From positions 51,900 through 115,899 of the forward strand of contig NZ_JADWYM010000023.1 of the NCBI RefSeq assembly GCF_022414535.1: a DNA stretch of 64,000 bases. Direction: 5' to 3'. Within the stretch, counting starts at the first letter, position 1, and each line of letters begins with the position of its first letter. Positions 24,521 through 32,429 of the stretch are shown here, piece after piece. Source of the DNA: Streptomyces sp. MUM 2J (GTDB lineage Bacteria; Actinomycetota; Actinomycetes; Streptomycetales; Streptomycetaceae). Both the position numbers and the translations under genes were made by a program. The notes beneath the pieces are model-generated. The model did not search any database. It was not told where the DNA came from and saw only the letters and a list, made by a program, of their open reading frames with translations.

Positions 24521-24768
24521 GCGGCGGCACAGCCGCCCTCCCCGCGCTGCGGGGCCTTCTCGGTGCGGGGCCGGCGCCGCCGTGTCGCGAGTGCCGTGGG
24601 TGTGGCCCGCCCGTGCCGGTGCTGCCGGTGGCGTCGGCGCCGCCTGCCGCCGCCTGCGCGGCCCGCCCGCCCGTGCTGCTCCCGTTGCCCGTACCGCCCG
24701 CGGCGCCCGCCCGGCTCGTGCCGTCCGCGATGCTGTGCCGCCCCCGCGGCTCACCCGCCCGCACACGA

Positions 24769-24801
24769 CGATGGCCCGCCGCGGGTGGGGGCGGGCCATC
24801 G
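24769..24801. terminator. Bidirectional terminator between thiQ and the LAETG protein gene
   Basis: A perfect 12-bp stem (24769-24780 with 24790-24801) with a 9-base loop stands 13 bases from the stop of the minus-strand gene. It is the only strong structure in the 293-base convergent gap. Confidence 0.75.
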
Positions 24802-24813
24802 GGTGGTGCGGGG

Positions 24814-25500
24814 TCAGCGGTTGCCGCTCGCTCCACGGCGGCGCAGGCCGAGGAAGACGGCGCCGCCGCCCACGGCGACCAGCGCGGCCGCGATGCCGGC
24901 GATCAGGCCGGTGTTGGAGCTCGCACCGGTCTCGGCGAGGTGGGACTCCTGGGCCGCCGGGGACGGTGCGTTGCTGGGGGTGGCCGCGGGCGGGGTGCTC
25001 GTGGTGGGGGTCGGCGTGGCGGTCTCCGCGGGGGTGGACTCCGACGGCGCCGGGCTGCTCGGCGTGGCCGGCGGCGTCGGCTCCTCGGTCGTGCAGCCCG
25101 TCGAAGGCGTGGTCAGGTTCGGCTTGATGTCCTTGTCCACGACGGGCTCGGCCTTGTCGCCGGCCAGCACGTGGACGCGGTACTCCGCGTTCGGCTTCCA
25201 GTCCTCGGCGAAGGTGACGGTCACGCCCTCCTTGGAGCCCTTCACCTCCTGCTCACCGACCTTCCTCTCGTCGGCGCCGTTGTTCTCCAGGAACACGGAG
25301 ACGACGGCCGGCGTGCCGGTGGCGTCCATGTCGGTGACGGTGATCACGCCCTTGCCGTCGGCGCACTTGGCTTCGGCGGAGAACTCGCTGATGTCGCAGG
25401 CGAGCGCGTTTCCGGCGGCGCCGAGCGCGAGCGCCGCGGAGGCGGTGGCCACGCCGAGGGCGCGTACGGAGCGGGCGGTGGTGCGGCGAGATATGGACAC
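24814..25500 (-). CDS. Cell-wall-anchored protein with LAETG sorting signal
   Basis: This 228-residue exported protein has a signal peptide (about 1-34, with cleavage near NALA-C). Its compact extracellular domain (about 35-135) has two or three cysteines (ACDIS, AKCADG, TGCTT). A Pro/Thr/Ser wall-spanning stretch (about 138-185) leads to a sortase signal: LAETG (about 190-194), a hydrophobic helix and a basic tail RRRGASGNR. LAxTG is the motif used by Streptomyces class E sortases, as for long chaplins. Ligand or role is unknown. A strong promoter is visible upstream. The sortase is not encoded here. Confidence 0.88.
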   Translation of the reverse strand: MSISRRTTARSVRALGVATASAALALGAAGNALACDISEFSAEAKCADGKGVITVTDMDATGTPAVVSVFLENNGADERKVGEQEVKGSKEGVTVTFAEDWKPNAEYRVHVLAGDKAEPVVDKDIKPNLTTPSTGCTTEEPTPPATPSSPAPSESTPAETATPTPTTSTPPAATPSNAPSPAAQESHLAETGASSNTGLIAGIAAALVAVGGGAVFLGLRRRGASGNR

Positions 25501-25594
25501 GTTTGTCCTTTACAGGATGCAACTGCGGGGGGCTGGTGGGGAGATGGGACGCCGGCGAGTGCCGGGGAAACATCTCCATCACGAGGCTCACAGG

Positions 25595-25622
25595 TCTATA
25601 AGCGCGCCATAAGCAGTGTCAA
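25595..25622 (-). promoter_or_regulatory. Sigma-70-type promoter for the LAETG gene
   Basis: On the minus strand TTGACA (25622-25617) and TATAGA (25600-25595) are separated by 16 bases, close to the vegetative consensus and unusual for this GC-rich genome. The start codon is about 95 bases downstream. Confidence 0.65.
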
Positions 25623-25702
25623 TGCATATGCGCCCCGCAGCAGTTGCCTTTACCTGCTTATTAACCGCCGGAACGTTTCAACGCGTTGGATGCCCGCTCC
25701 GC

Positions 25703-26110
25703 TCAGCCCTCCAGCGCGGCCGGATCCATCCACACGACCTCCCAGGTGTGGCCGTCGAGGTCGTCGAAGGCGCGGCCGTACATGAAGCCGAGGTCCTGGG
25801 TCCGGCCGGTGGAGCCGCCGCCGAGGGAGATCGCGCGGTCGACCAGTTCGTCGACCTTCTCGCGGCTCTCCGCGCTGAGCGCGATCAGCACCTCGCTCGT
25901 CTTCGCCGCGTCGGCGATCTCCTTGTCGGTGAAGGTGGCGTAGAAGGGTTTGGTCAGCAGCATCGCCACGATCGTGTCGCTGATCACGACGGAGGCCGCG
26001 TTCTCGTCGCTGAACCGGGGGTCGATCCGGTATCCCAGGTCCGTGAAGAACCGCTTCGAGGCGTCGAGGTCGTTCACGGGAAGGTTCACGAAGATCATCT
26101 GCTGGTACAT
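25703..26110 (-). CDS. VOC/glyoxalase superfamily protein
   Basis: This 135-residue protein has the two beta-alpha-beta-beta-beta modules of the vicinal oxygen chelate fold: IFVNLPVNDLDASKRFFTDLGY at the start and FMYGRAFDDLDGHTWEVVWMD near the end. The closing Glu of TWEVVW is a typical metal ligand. Members include glyoxalases, dioxygenases and resistance proteins; this subtype (DUF-like 'extradiol dioxygenase' annotation) has no known substrate. ATG 26110 follows CAGGAGAGG. Confidence 0.85.
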   Translation of the reverse strand: MYQQMIFVNLPVNDLDASKRFFTDLGYRIDPRFSDENAASVVISDTIVAMLLTKPFYATFTDKEIADAAKTSEVLIALSAESREKVDELVDRAISLGGGSTGRTQDLGFMYGRAFDDLDGHTWEVVWMDPAALEG

Positions 26111-26237
26111 GGGCCTCTCCTGTCGCGGTTGTGCCGATGCCGCCGGTGCGGTGTCGTTCGGTGGGCAGACCCGGGAGCGGGACGGAACTCATCGGTGGCG
26201 CAGGGATCTCTTCGGATGCGCCGCGCGGACCGCCCCG

Positions 26238-27575
26238 TCAGGGGGTCAGGGGGAGTGCCGCGAGCTCGGCGACGATCAGCGTCAGCGGGCCGAAGACCGC
26301 CAGCAGCGCCCCGGCGCGCAGGGCGGCGGCACTGCGCAGCACGGTCGCCGGGGCACCCACCCGCAGCAGTGCGGCGGTGGTCTCGGCCCGGTCCTGCCGG
26401 GCCTCGACGGCCGCGGTGAGCAGGGTGGCGAGGGTGCAGCCGGCGACCAGGAGGACGCCGAGGGTGGTCAGCGGGCCCAGGTCGCCGTCCCGGTGCAGCA
26501 TGGGCAGGGCGTAGGCCGCCGACGCGACCGCGCTGACCACGCCGAGGGGACGGCCGATCCGGCCGGACTCCGCCATCAGCACCCGGCCGGCCAGCAGGCG
26601 CAGGGCACCGGGGCGCACGGCCTGGAGGAGGCGTCCGCACAGGTGGGTCAGGCCAGGGCCGGCGAGGGCCAGCCCGACGGCGGTGAGGGCCCAGCCGACG
26701 AGGACGGCGGCGGGACCGCCCGCCAGGCCGCCGGGAAGGTGCAGGGTGGCCGGTGCGGTGTCGCGGAGGGCGTACGCCTCCACGGCGAGGCCGGCGGCGA
26801 GCAGGGTGATGCCCCAGGGGAGCGCGGCGGTGGGTTCGGCGCCCGGCGCCCTGCCCCGGCTGCCCGCCCGGGTGGGGGCGCCGGCGGACGCAGGGACGCC
26901 GTCGGCGTCCGGGGACCGGCCGGCCGCGCCGTCCGCCGGCTCACGGTCCTGGTTCCGCCACCGCGCCCCGAACCGGCCGTACGCGCCGAACGTGTCCGGC
27001 GTCCCTGCCCGCCCGTACTCCCCGAACCTGCCGAAGCCCCGGTTCGCCGCCGTCGGGCGTGCCTCCTTCGGCCGCAGGGCCAGCGCGACGGTCGCGGACG
27101 CCGTCGCCGGGACCACGGCCAGCAGGGTGAGCGCGGCCGGGAGCGGCAGCGGCCGGTGGGAGGCCAGGAACTCGGAGGCCGCGCCGTCGAAGGGCATGCC
27201 GGTGAGGTCGCCGCGGAGGTGGAGGAAGACCAGGAGCGCCAGCGTCGAGCCGAGGAGGGTCGACAGCGCCGTCGTGATCGCCGAGACGGCCATCAGGCGG
27301 GTGGGGCCGAGGCCGATGGCGGACAGGCCGGGCCGGGGCCGGGAGGCGGGGTCGGTGCGGGCCACCGCCAGGGCGAGGTACGCCGTGGCGGCCAGCGGGA
27401 CGGCGCACCACGCCAGGCGCAGCAGCAGCGAGCCGGCCGGGGTGCCGGGGTGGCCGAGGGCGTAGCCGAGGACGCACAGGAGGAGGAATCCGGTGCCGGC
27501 GGACGCGGTTGCCACCAGCAGGCGGCGGAGCTGGACGGCCGGGCGGGCGCTGCGGGTCAGGCGGAGAGCGAGCAC
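26238..27575 (-). CDS. ABC transporter permease, FtsX-like membrane protein
   Basis: This 445-residue membrane protein has about eight to ten hydrophobic segments and a Gly/Pro/Ala-rich hydrophilic insert in the middle (about 185-235). It lacks clear motifs but is coupled to the ATPase gene: GTG 27575 lies inside the 3' end of that gene (18-base overlap). It resembles the FtsX-like permeases of actinobacterial MacB-type exporters in gene context and topology rather than in recognisable residues. Substrate unknown. Confidence 0.75.
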   Translation of the reverse strand: MLALRLTRSARPAVQLRRLLVATASAGTGFLLLCVLGYALGHPGTPAGSLLLRLAWCAVPLAATAYLALAVARTDPASRPRPGLSAIGLGPTRLMAVSAITTALSTLLGSTLALLVFLHLRGDLTGMPFDGAASEFLASHRPLPLPAALTLLAVVPATASATVALALRPKEARPTAANRGFGRFGEYGRAGTPDTFGAYGRFGARWRNQDREPADGAAGRSPDADGVPASAGAPTRAGSRGRAPGAEPTAALPWGITLLAAGLAVEAYALRDTAPATLHLPGGLAGGPAAVLVGWALTAVGLALAGPGLTHLCGRLLQAVRPGALRLLAGRVLMAESGRIGRPLGVVSAVASAAYALPMLHRDGDLGPLTTLGVLLVAGCTLATLLTAAVEARQDRAETTAALLRVGAPATVLRSAAALRAGALLAVFGPLTLIVAELAALPLTP

Positions 27576-28297
27576 GCGGCCCGGCCTTCCGTCTCGGTGA
27601 CCGCGGGAAGGTGGACGGTGTTGACGCGCCGGCCGTCCAGCAGCGACACCGTGCGGTCGGCGAGGGACGCCGTCTCGGCGTCGTGCGTGGCCAGCACCAC
27701 CGTGATGCCGTGCGAGCGGGCCGCGGTGGTCAGCGTGCGCAGCACGTGGCCGCGGTCGGCGTGGTGCAGCGGGGCCGTCGGCTCGTCGGCGAAGAGGACC
27801 GAGGGGGCCGGGGCCAGGGCGCGGGCGATGCAGACGCGCTGGCGTTCCGCCTGCTGGAGTTCCTGAGGGTGTTTGCGTGCCGTGCCGCCGATGTCGAGCC
27901 GTTCCAGCCACTCCTGGGCGGTGACCTTGGCCCGGCGCCGGCCGGTGCCGCGCAGCATCAGCGGCAGGGCGGTGTTCTCCCAGACGTTCAGCTCGGGGAC
28001 GAGCACGGGCGCCGGGTCGATCCAGCCGAAGCGGTCGCGGCGCAGCCGCTCACGGGTCAGCGGGCCCATGGTGTGCACGGGCACGCTGTTGAACCACACC
28101 TCCCCGCGCTGCGCCGGCACCAGTCCGGACAGACAGCGCAGCAGGGTCGTCTTGCCGCTGCCGCGCGGGCCGCCGACGGCGAGGATCTCGCCCTCGCGCA
28201 CGCCCAGGGAGACGCCCTGCAGGGCGGGCGAGCCGTCGTGGTGCGTGAAGTGCAGGGACCGTGCCCAGAGCACGTCGTTGTCCGGCGGGGCCTCCAT
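27557..28297 (-). CDS. ABC transporter ATP-binding protein with altered signature motif
   Basis: This 246-residue ATPase is of the LolD/MacB type. Walker A GPRGSGKTT lies near 43-51 and Walker B SVLFADEPTAPLHH near 165-178, with H-loop LATHDAETAS. The ABC signature, normally LSGGQ/E, reads LQQAE (in HPQELQQAERQRVCIARAL), so the two glycines that clamp ATP are missing. That could mean weak or regulated hydrolysis. ATG 28297 with GAGGTG upstream is preferred over earlier in-frame starts. It is co-transcribed with the membrane gene downstream. Confidence 0.87.
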   Translation of the reverse strand: MEAPPDNDVLWARSLHFTHHDGSPALQGVSLGVREGEILAVGGPRGSGKTTLLRCLSGLVPAQRGEVWFNSVPVHTMGPLTRERLRRDRFGWIDPAPVLVPELNVWENTALPLMLRGTGRRRAKVTAQEWLERLDIGGTARKHPQELQQAERQRVCIARALAPAPSVLFADEPTAPLHHADRGHVLRTLTTAARSHGITVVLATHDAETASLADRTVSLLDGRRVNTVHLPAVTETEGRAACSLSA

Positions 28298-28419
28298 GGG
28301 CGTACACCTCGGTTCAGATCCGTAGTTCCCGTGCCTTTCCCCCGAGCGGGGGAACGAAGGCGGGGCCGATCGGTCACCAGGCACGCTAAGGATCGGGGGC
28401 CGCGACGCCGGACAGCACG

Positions 28420-28466
28420 CGGCCCGGGGGCACCCCTTCTCACTCGTACGGGTGCACCCCGGGCCG
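28420..28466 (-). terminator. Stem-loop between the aminotransferase and ABC genes
   Basis: 16 bases (28420-28435) pair with 28450-28466 apart from one bulged base. It lies between the end of the aminotransferase gene and the start of the ABC operon on the same strand and may back up the terminator at 28499. Confidence 0.55.
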
Positions 28467-28498
28467 TTCACCGGCTGACCGGGTGGGGCCCGTACCGT

Positions 28499-28519
28499 GA
28501 CCGGAAGGGCTTTCCGGTC
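28499..28519 (-). terminator. Terminator of the aminotransferase gene
   Basis: A perfect 8-bp stem (28499-28506 with 28512-28519) with a 5-base loop starts 22 bases after the stop codon on the minus strand. Confidence 0.65.
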
Positions 28520-28541
28520 GCGGCACGGGCGGATGTTCCGG

Positions 28542-29906
28542 CTACAGCTTCGTCCAGGCCTCGGTGAGGGTCGCGCGCAGGATCTGCTCGATCTCGTCGA
28601 AGGTCCCCTGGTCGGAGATCAGCGGCGGGGCGAGCTGGACGACCGGGTCGCCGCGGTCGTCGGCACGGCAGTACAGGCCGTTCTCGAAGAGCTTCTTGGA
28701 CAGGAAGCCGTAGAGGACGCGCTCGGTCTCCTCCTCGTCGAAGGACTCCTTGGTCGCCTTGTCCTTGACCAGTTCGATGCCGTAGAAGAAGCCGTTGCCG
28801 CGGACGTCGCCGACGATCGGCAGGTCGTGCAGCTTCTCCAGCGTGGCGCGGAAGGCGCCCTCGTTGTCGAGGACGTGCTGGTTGATCGCCTCGCGCTCGA
28901 ACAGGTCGAGGTTGGCGAGACCGACGGCCGCGGAGACCGGGTGGCCGCCGAAGGTGTAACCGTGCAGGAAGGTGTTGTCGCCCTTGTAGAACGGCTCGGC
29001 GATCCGGTCGGAGACGATGCACGCGCCGATCGGGGAGTAGCCCGAGGTCATGCCCTTGGCGCAGGTGATCATGTCCGGTACGTAGCCGAACTTGTCGCAG
29101 GCGAACATCGTGCCCAGGCGGCCGAAGGCGCAGATGACCTCGTCCGACACCAGCAGGACGTCGTGCCGGTCGCAGATCTCGCGGACCCGCTGGAAGTAGC
29201 CGGGCGGCGGCGGGAAGCAGCCACCGGCGTTCTGCACGGGCTCCAGGAAGACCGCGGCGACGGTGTCCGGGCCCTCGAAGAGGATCTGCTGCTCGATCTG
29301 GTCGGCGGCCCAGCGGCCGAAGGCCTCGGGGTCGTCGCCGAAGATCGGGGCGCGGTAGATGTTGGTGTTCGGCACCTTGTGCGCGCCGGGGACCAGCGGC
29401 TCGAAGGGGGCCTTCAGAGCCGGCAGGCCGGTGATGGACAGGGCGCCCTGCGGGGTGCCGTGGTAGGCGACCGCGCGGGATATCACCTTGTGCTTGGTGG
29501 GCTTGCCGACGAGCTTGAAGTACTGCTTGGCGAGCTTCCAGGCGGTCTCGACCGCCTCGCCGCCGCCGGTGGTGAAGAAGACCTTGTTCAGGTCGCCCGG
29601 TGCGTGGCCGGCCAGCCGCTCGGCCAGTTCGACGGCCTTGGGGTGCGCGTAGGACCAGACCGGGAAGAACGCCAGTTCCTGCGCCTGCTTGAAGGCCGTC
29701 TCGGCGAGTTCGGTGCGGCCGTGTCCGGCCTGGACCACGAACAGACCCGCGAGACCGTCGAGGTAGCGCTTGCCCTTGTCGTCGTAGATGTAGGTGCCCT
29801 CGCCCCGGACGATGGTGGGGACCGGGGAGTTCTCGTACGACGACATGCGGGTGAAGTGCATCCACAGGTGGTCGTAGGCGGATTGGCTGAGGTCCTTGGT
29901 GCTCAC
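28542..29906 (-). CDS. Class III aminotransferase (putative polyamine/putrescine:pyruvate type)
   Basis: This 454-residue PLP enzyme has the class III fold. TTGGGEAVETAWKLA binds cofactor phosphate, VLLVSDEVICAFGRLG carries the cofactor Asp, and the Schiff-base Lys is in MITCAKGMTSGYSPIG (about residue 290). Its substrate class is inferred from neighbours: a divergent aldehyde dehydrogenase and an Lrp regulator, the same trio that in S. coelicolor responds to polyamines. Likely reaction: moving the amino group of putrescine or a related amine to pyruvate, giving an aminoaldehyde. Length is normal. It ends at a terminator at 28499. Confidence 0.88.
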   Translation of the reverse strand: MSTKDLSQSAYDHLWMHFTRMSSYENSPVPTIVRGEGTYIYDDKGKRYLDGLAGLFVVQAGHGRTELAETAFKQAQELAFFPVWSYAHPKAVELAERLAGHAPGDLNKVFFTTGGGEAVETAWKLAKQYFKLVGKPTKHKVISRAVAYHGTPQGALSITGLPALKAPFEPLVPGAHKVPNTNIYRAPIFGDDPEAFGRWAADQIEQQILFEGPDTVAAVFLEPVQNAGGCFPPPPGYFQRVREICDRHDVLLVSDEVICAFGRLGTMFACDKFGYVPDMITCAKGMTSGYSPIGACIVSDRIAEPFYKGDNTFLHGYTFGGHPVSAAVGLANLDLFEREAINQHVLDNEGAFRATLEKLHDLPIVGDVRGNGFFYGIELVKDKATKESFDEEETERVLYGFLSKKLFENGLYCRADDRGDPVVQLAPPLISDQGTFDEIEQILRATLTEAWTKL

Positions 29907-29925
29907 GGTTATCGGGTCCTCACGG

Positions 29926-30450
29926 TTAACGGGTTCCCCACATGTAGGTCTGCTTCTTGAGCTTCAGATAGACGAAGCTCTCGGTGGTGCGGACACCGGG
30001 CAGGGACCGGATGCGCTTGTTGATGACGCCCAGCAGGTGGTCGTCGTCCTCGCAGACGATCTCGGCGAGGATGTCGAAGGAGCCCGCGGTCATGACCACG
30101 TACTCGACCTCCGACATGGCGGTCAGTGCGTCGGCGACGCCCTCCGCGTCGCCCTCGACGTTGATTCCGACCATCGCCTGCCGGCGGAAGCCCACGGTCA
30201 GTGGGTCCGTGACGGCGACGATCTGCATCACGCCCTGGTCGAGCAGCTTCTGCACGCGCTGGCGGACCGCGGCCTCGGAGAGCCCGACGGCCTTGCCGAT
30301 GGCGGCGTACGGCCGGCGGCCGTCCTCCTGGAGCTGTTCGATGATGGCGAGGGAGACGGCATCCAGGTGGGGGGTGCCGTTCCTCGGCTCACGGGAGTCC
30401 CGTGGGTCTCTCGGGTCTGCGCTTCGACTGGCCACGAGCTCACTCTGCAC
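29926..30450 (-). CDS. Lrp/AsnC-family transcriptional regulator
   Basis: This protein of about 174 residues has an N-terminal helix-turn-helix (about 30-75, YAAIGKAVGLSEAAVRQRVQKL) and an RAM ligand-sensing domain (about 85-165, MVGINVEGDAEGVADALTAM; VMTAGSFDILAEI). Streptomyces homologues in this position (EpuR-like) are linked to polyamine genes. The start is uncertain: GTG 30450 is used, ATG 30471 is also in frame. It is 19 bases from the aminotransferase on the same strand and divergent from the aldehyde dehydrogenase, so it probably controls both sides through the AT-richer intergenic DNA (30470-30550). Confidence 0.87.
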   Translation of the reverse strand: MQSELVASRSADPRDPRDSREPRNGTPHLDAVSLAIIEQLQEDGRRPYAAIGKAVGLSEAAVRQRVQKLLDQGVMQIVAVTDPLTVGFRRQAMVGINVEGDAEGVADALTAMSEVEYVVMTAGSFDILAEIVCEDDDHLLGVINKRIRSLPGVRTTESFVYLKLKKQTYMWGTR

Positions 30451-30545
30451 GACGTCTCGACAGTTTTGCAAGGTCTGAGCGATGAAATTCGTTGTTTACG
30501 AGAGTGAGACCTGCGGATTTCGAAGCCGTGATGCGATCGGGGGTG

Positions 30546-30573
30546 TTGAAAACGTGGGATGCCCGACTAGTCT
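30546..30573 (+). promoter_or_regulatory. Likely promoter of the aldehyde dehydrogenase gene
   Basis: TTGAAA (30546-30551), a 16-base spacer and TAGTCT (30568-30573) precede the GTG at 30616. The AT-rich stretch 30470-30515 beside it could hold binding sites of the divergent Lrp regulator. Confidence 0.4.
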
Positions 30574-30615
30574 GTGTGTCTCAGTGATTGGACACCCGAA
30601 CTTGGAGGGCCGGCA

Positions 30616-32055
30616 GTGAGCACCGAGCTGCGTCGTCTGCGCAACTACATCGACGGTGAGTTCCGGGACGCCGCCGACGGACGGACCACCGAGGTGGTCA
30701 ACCCCGCGACGGGCGAGGCCTACGCGACTGCGCCCCTGTCCGGCCAGGCGGACGTGGACGCCGCCATGGAAGCCGCCGCCCGCGCCTTCCCGGCCTGGCG
30801 GGACACCATCCCGGCCGAGCGCCAGAAGGCTCTCCTGAAGGTCGCGGACGCCTTCGAGGCCCGCGCCGAGGAACTCATCGCGGCCGAGGTGGAGAACACG
30901 GGCAAGCCCGTCGGGCTGACCCGTTCCGAGGAGATCCCGCCGATGGTCGACCAGATCCGCTTCTTCGCGGGCGCGGCGCGGATGCTGGAGGGCCGGTCGG
31001 CCGGCGAGTACATGGACGGGATGACCTCGATCATCCGCCGCGAGCCGGTCGGCGTCTGCGCGCAGGTCGCTCCGTGGAACTACCCGATGATGATGGCGGT
31101 GTGGAAGTTCGCCCCGGCGATCGCCGCGGGCAACACGGTCGTCCTCAAGCCGTCCGACACCACCCCGGCCTCCACCGCCCTGATGGCCGAGATCCTCGGC
31201 GAGATCCTGCCCAAGGGCGTCTTCAACGTCATCTGCGGCGACCGCGAGACCGGCCGCATGATGGTCGAGCACCCGACCCCGGCGATGGCCTCCATCACCG
31301 GTTCCGTCCGCGCCGGCATCCAGGTCGCCGCCTCCGCCTCCCAGGACGTCAAGCGCGTCCACCTGGAACTGGGCGGCAAGGCCCCCGTCGTCGTCTTCGA
31401 GGACACCGACATCGCCAAGGCCGTCGAGGACATCTCGGTGGCCGGCTTCTTCAACGCCGGCCAGGACTGCACGGCCGCCACGCGCGTGCTGGTCCACGAG
31501 TCGATCCACGAGGAGTTCGTCTCCGCGCTCGCCAAGGCGGCCAGCGACACCAGGACCGGCCAGCCGGACGACGAGGACGTGCTGTACGGCCCGCTGAACA
31601 ACCCCAACCAGCTGAAGCAGGTCGAGGGCTTCATCGAGCGGCTGCCCGCCCACGCGCGCGTGGAGACCGGTGGCAAGCGGGTCGGCGACAAGGGCTACTT
31701 CTTCGCGCCGACCGTCGTCTCCGGACTGAAGCAGGACGACGAGATCATCCAGAACGAGGTCTTCGGCCCGGTCATCACCGTCCAGTCCTTCACCGACGAG
31801 GACCAGGCGGTGGAGTGGGCCAACGGCGTCGAGTACGCCCTCGCCTCCTCGGTGTGGACCAAGGACCACGCCCGCGCCATGCGGATGTCCAAGCGGCTCG
31901 ACTTCGGCTGCGTGTGGATCAACACCCACATCCCGCTGGTCGCGGAGATGCCGCACGGCGGCTTCAAGAAGTCCGGCTACGGCAAGGACCTGTCGGCCTA
32001 CGGCTTCGAGGACTACACGCGCATCAAGCACGTGATGACCTCGCTGGACGCGTGA
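30616..32055 (+). CDS. Aldehyde dehydrogenase, gamma-aminobutyraldehyde-type
   Basis: This 479-residue NAD(P)-dependent aldehyde dehydrogenase has catalytic Glu in HLELGGKAPVVVF (about 250) and catalytic Cys in FNAGQDCTAATRV (about 284). The cofactor region VAPWNYPMMMAVWKFAP is present. It resembles the betaine/aminobutyraldehyde group (PatD/PuuC-like). With the divergent aminotransferase it would convert putrescine to GABA through 4-aminobutanal. GTG 30616 is fixed by GGAGGG at 30604-30609. A strong terminator follows the gene. Confidence 0.9.
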   Translation: MSTELRRLRNYIDGEFRDAADGRTTEVVNPATGEAYATAPLSGQADVDAAMEAAARAFPAWRDTIPAERQKALLKVADAFEARAEELIAAEVENTGKPVGLTRSEEIPPMVDQIRFFAGAARMLEGRSAGEYMDGMTSIIRREPVGVCAQVAPWNYPMMMAVWKFAPAIAAGNTVVLKPSDTTPASTALMAEILGEILPKGVFNVICGDRETGRMMVEHPTPAMASITGSVRAGIQVAASASQDVKRVHLELGGKAPVVVFEDTDIAKAVEDISVAGFFNAGQDCTAATRVLVHESIHEEFVSALAKAASDTRTGQPDDEDVLYGPLNNPNQLKQVEGFIERLPAHARVETGGKRVGDKGYFFAPTVVSGLKQDDEIIQNEVFGPVITVQSFTDEDQAVEWANGVEYALASSVWTKDHARAMRMSKRLDFGCVWINTHIPLVAEMPHGGFKKSGYGKDLSAYGFEDYTRIKHVMTSLDA

Positions 32056-32083
32056 GGCGGCGCCCGCGGGCGCTCTGAGGTCT

Positions 32084-32121
32084 CGCGGCCCCGGACGGAG
32101 GACGGACCGTCCGGGGCCGCG
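32084..32121 (+). terminator. Strong terminator after the aldehyde dehydrogenase
   Basis: A perfect 15-bp stem (32084-32098 with 32107-32121) with an 8-base loop begins 29 bases after the stop. The rest of the gap to 32429 is GC-rich and shows no gene or repeat. Confidence 0.85.
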
Positions 32122-32429
32122 GTGCGTCCGGACCCGGCCGTACCCCGGCCGCACGTCTCGCGTCGCCCCCTCCCCGGCCCCGTCCCGCCGCCTGGCCGCT
32201 CGTGCCGCACCGCCTTCGTTCCGCGCCGTCCTCGCCTCGCCCGTCCCGCCCGTCCGGTCGGCGCCCGTCCGGCGGCCACCCCGGCAGTCGCTCCTCCCTC
32301 CGTCACGGGGTCGGCCCGATTCCGGCGCGGACCCCGCTGCGCCCGTGTCGCGATTGCGTCCCGGCCGCGGCGTCGGCACGCTGAGTGACGTTCGATCACA
32401 CGGCGTGACACGGCGATCGGTAGGTGTCC

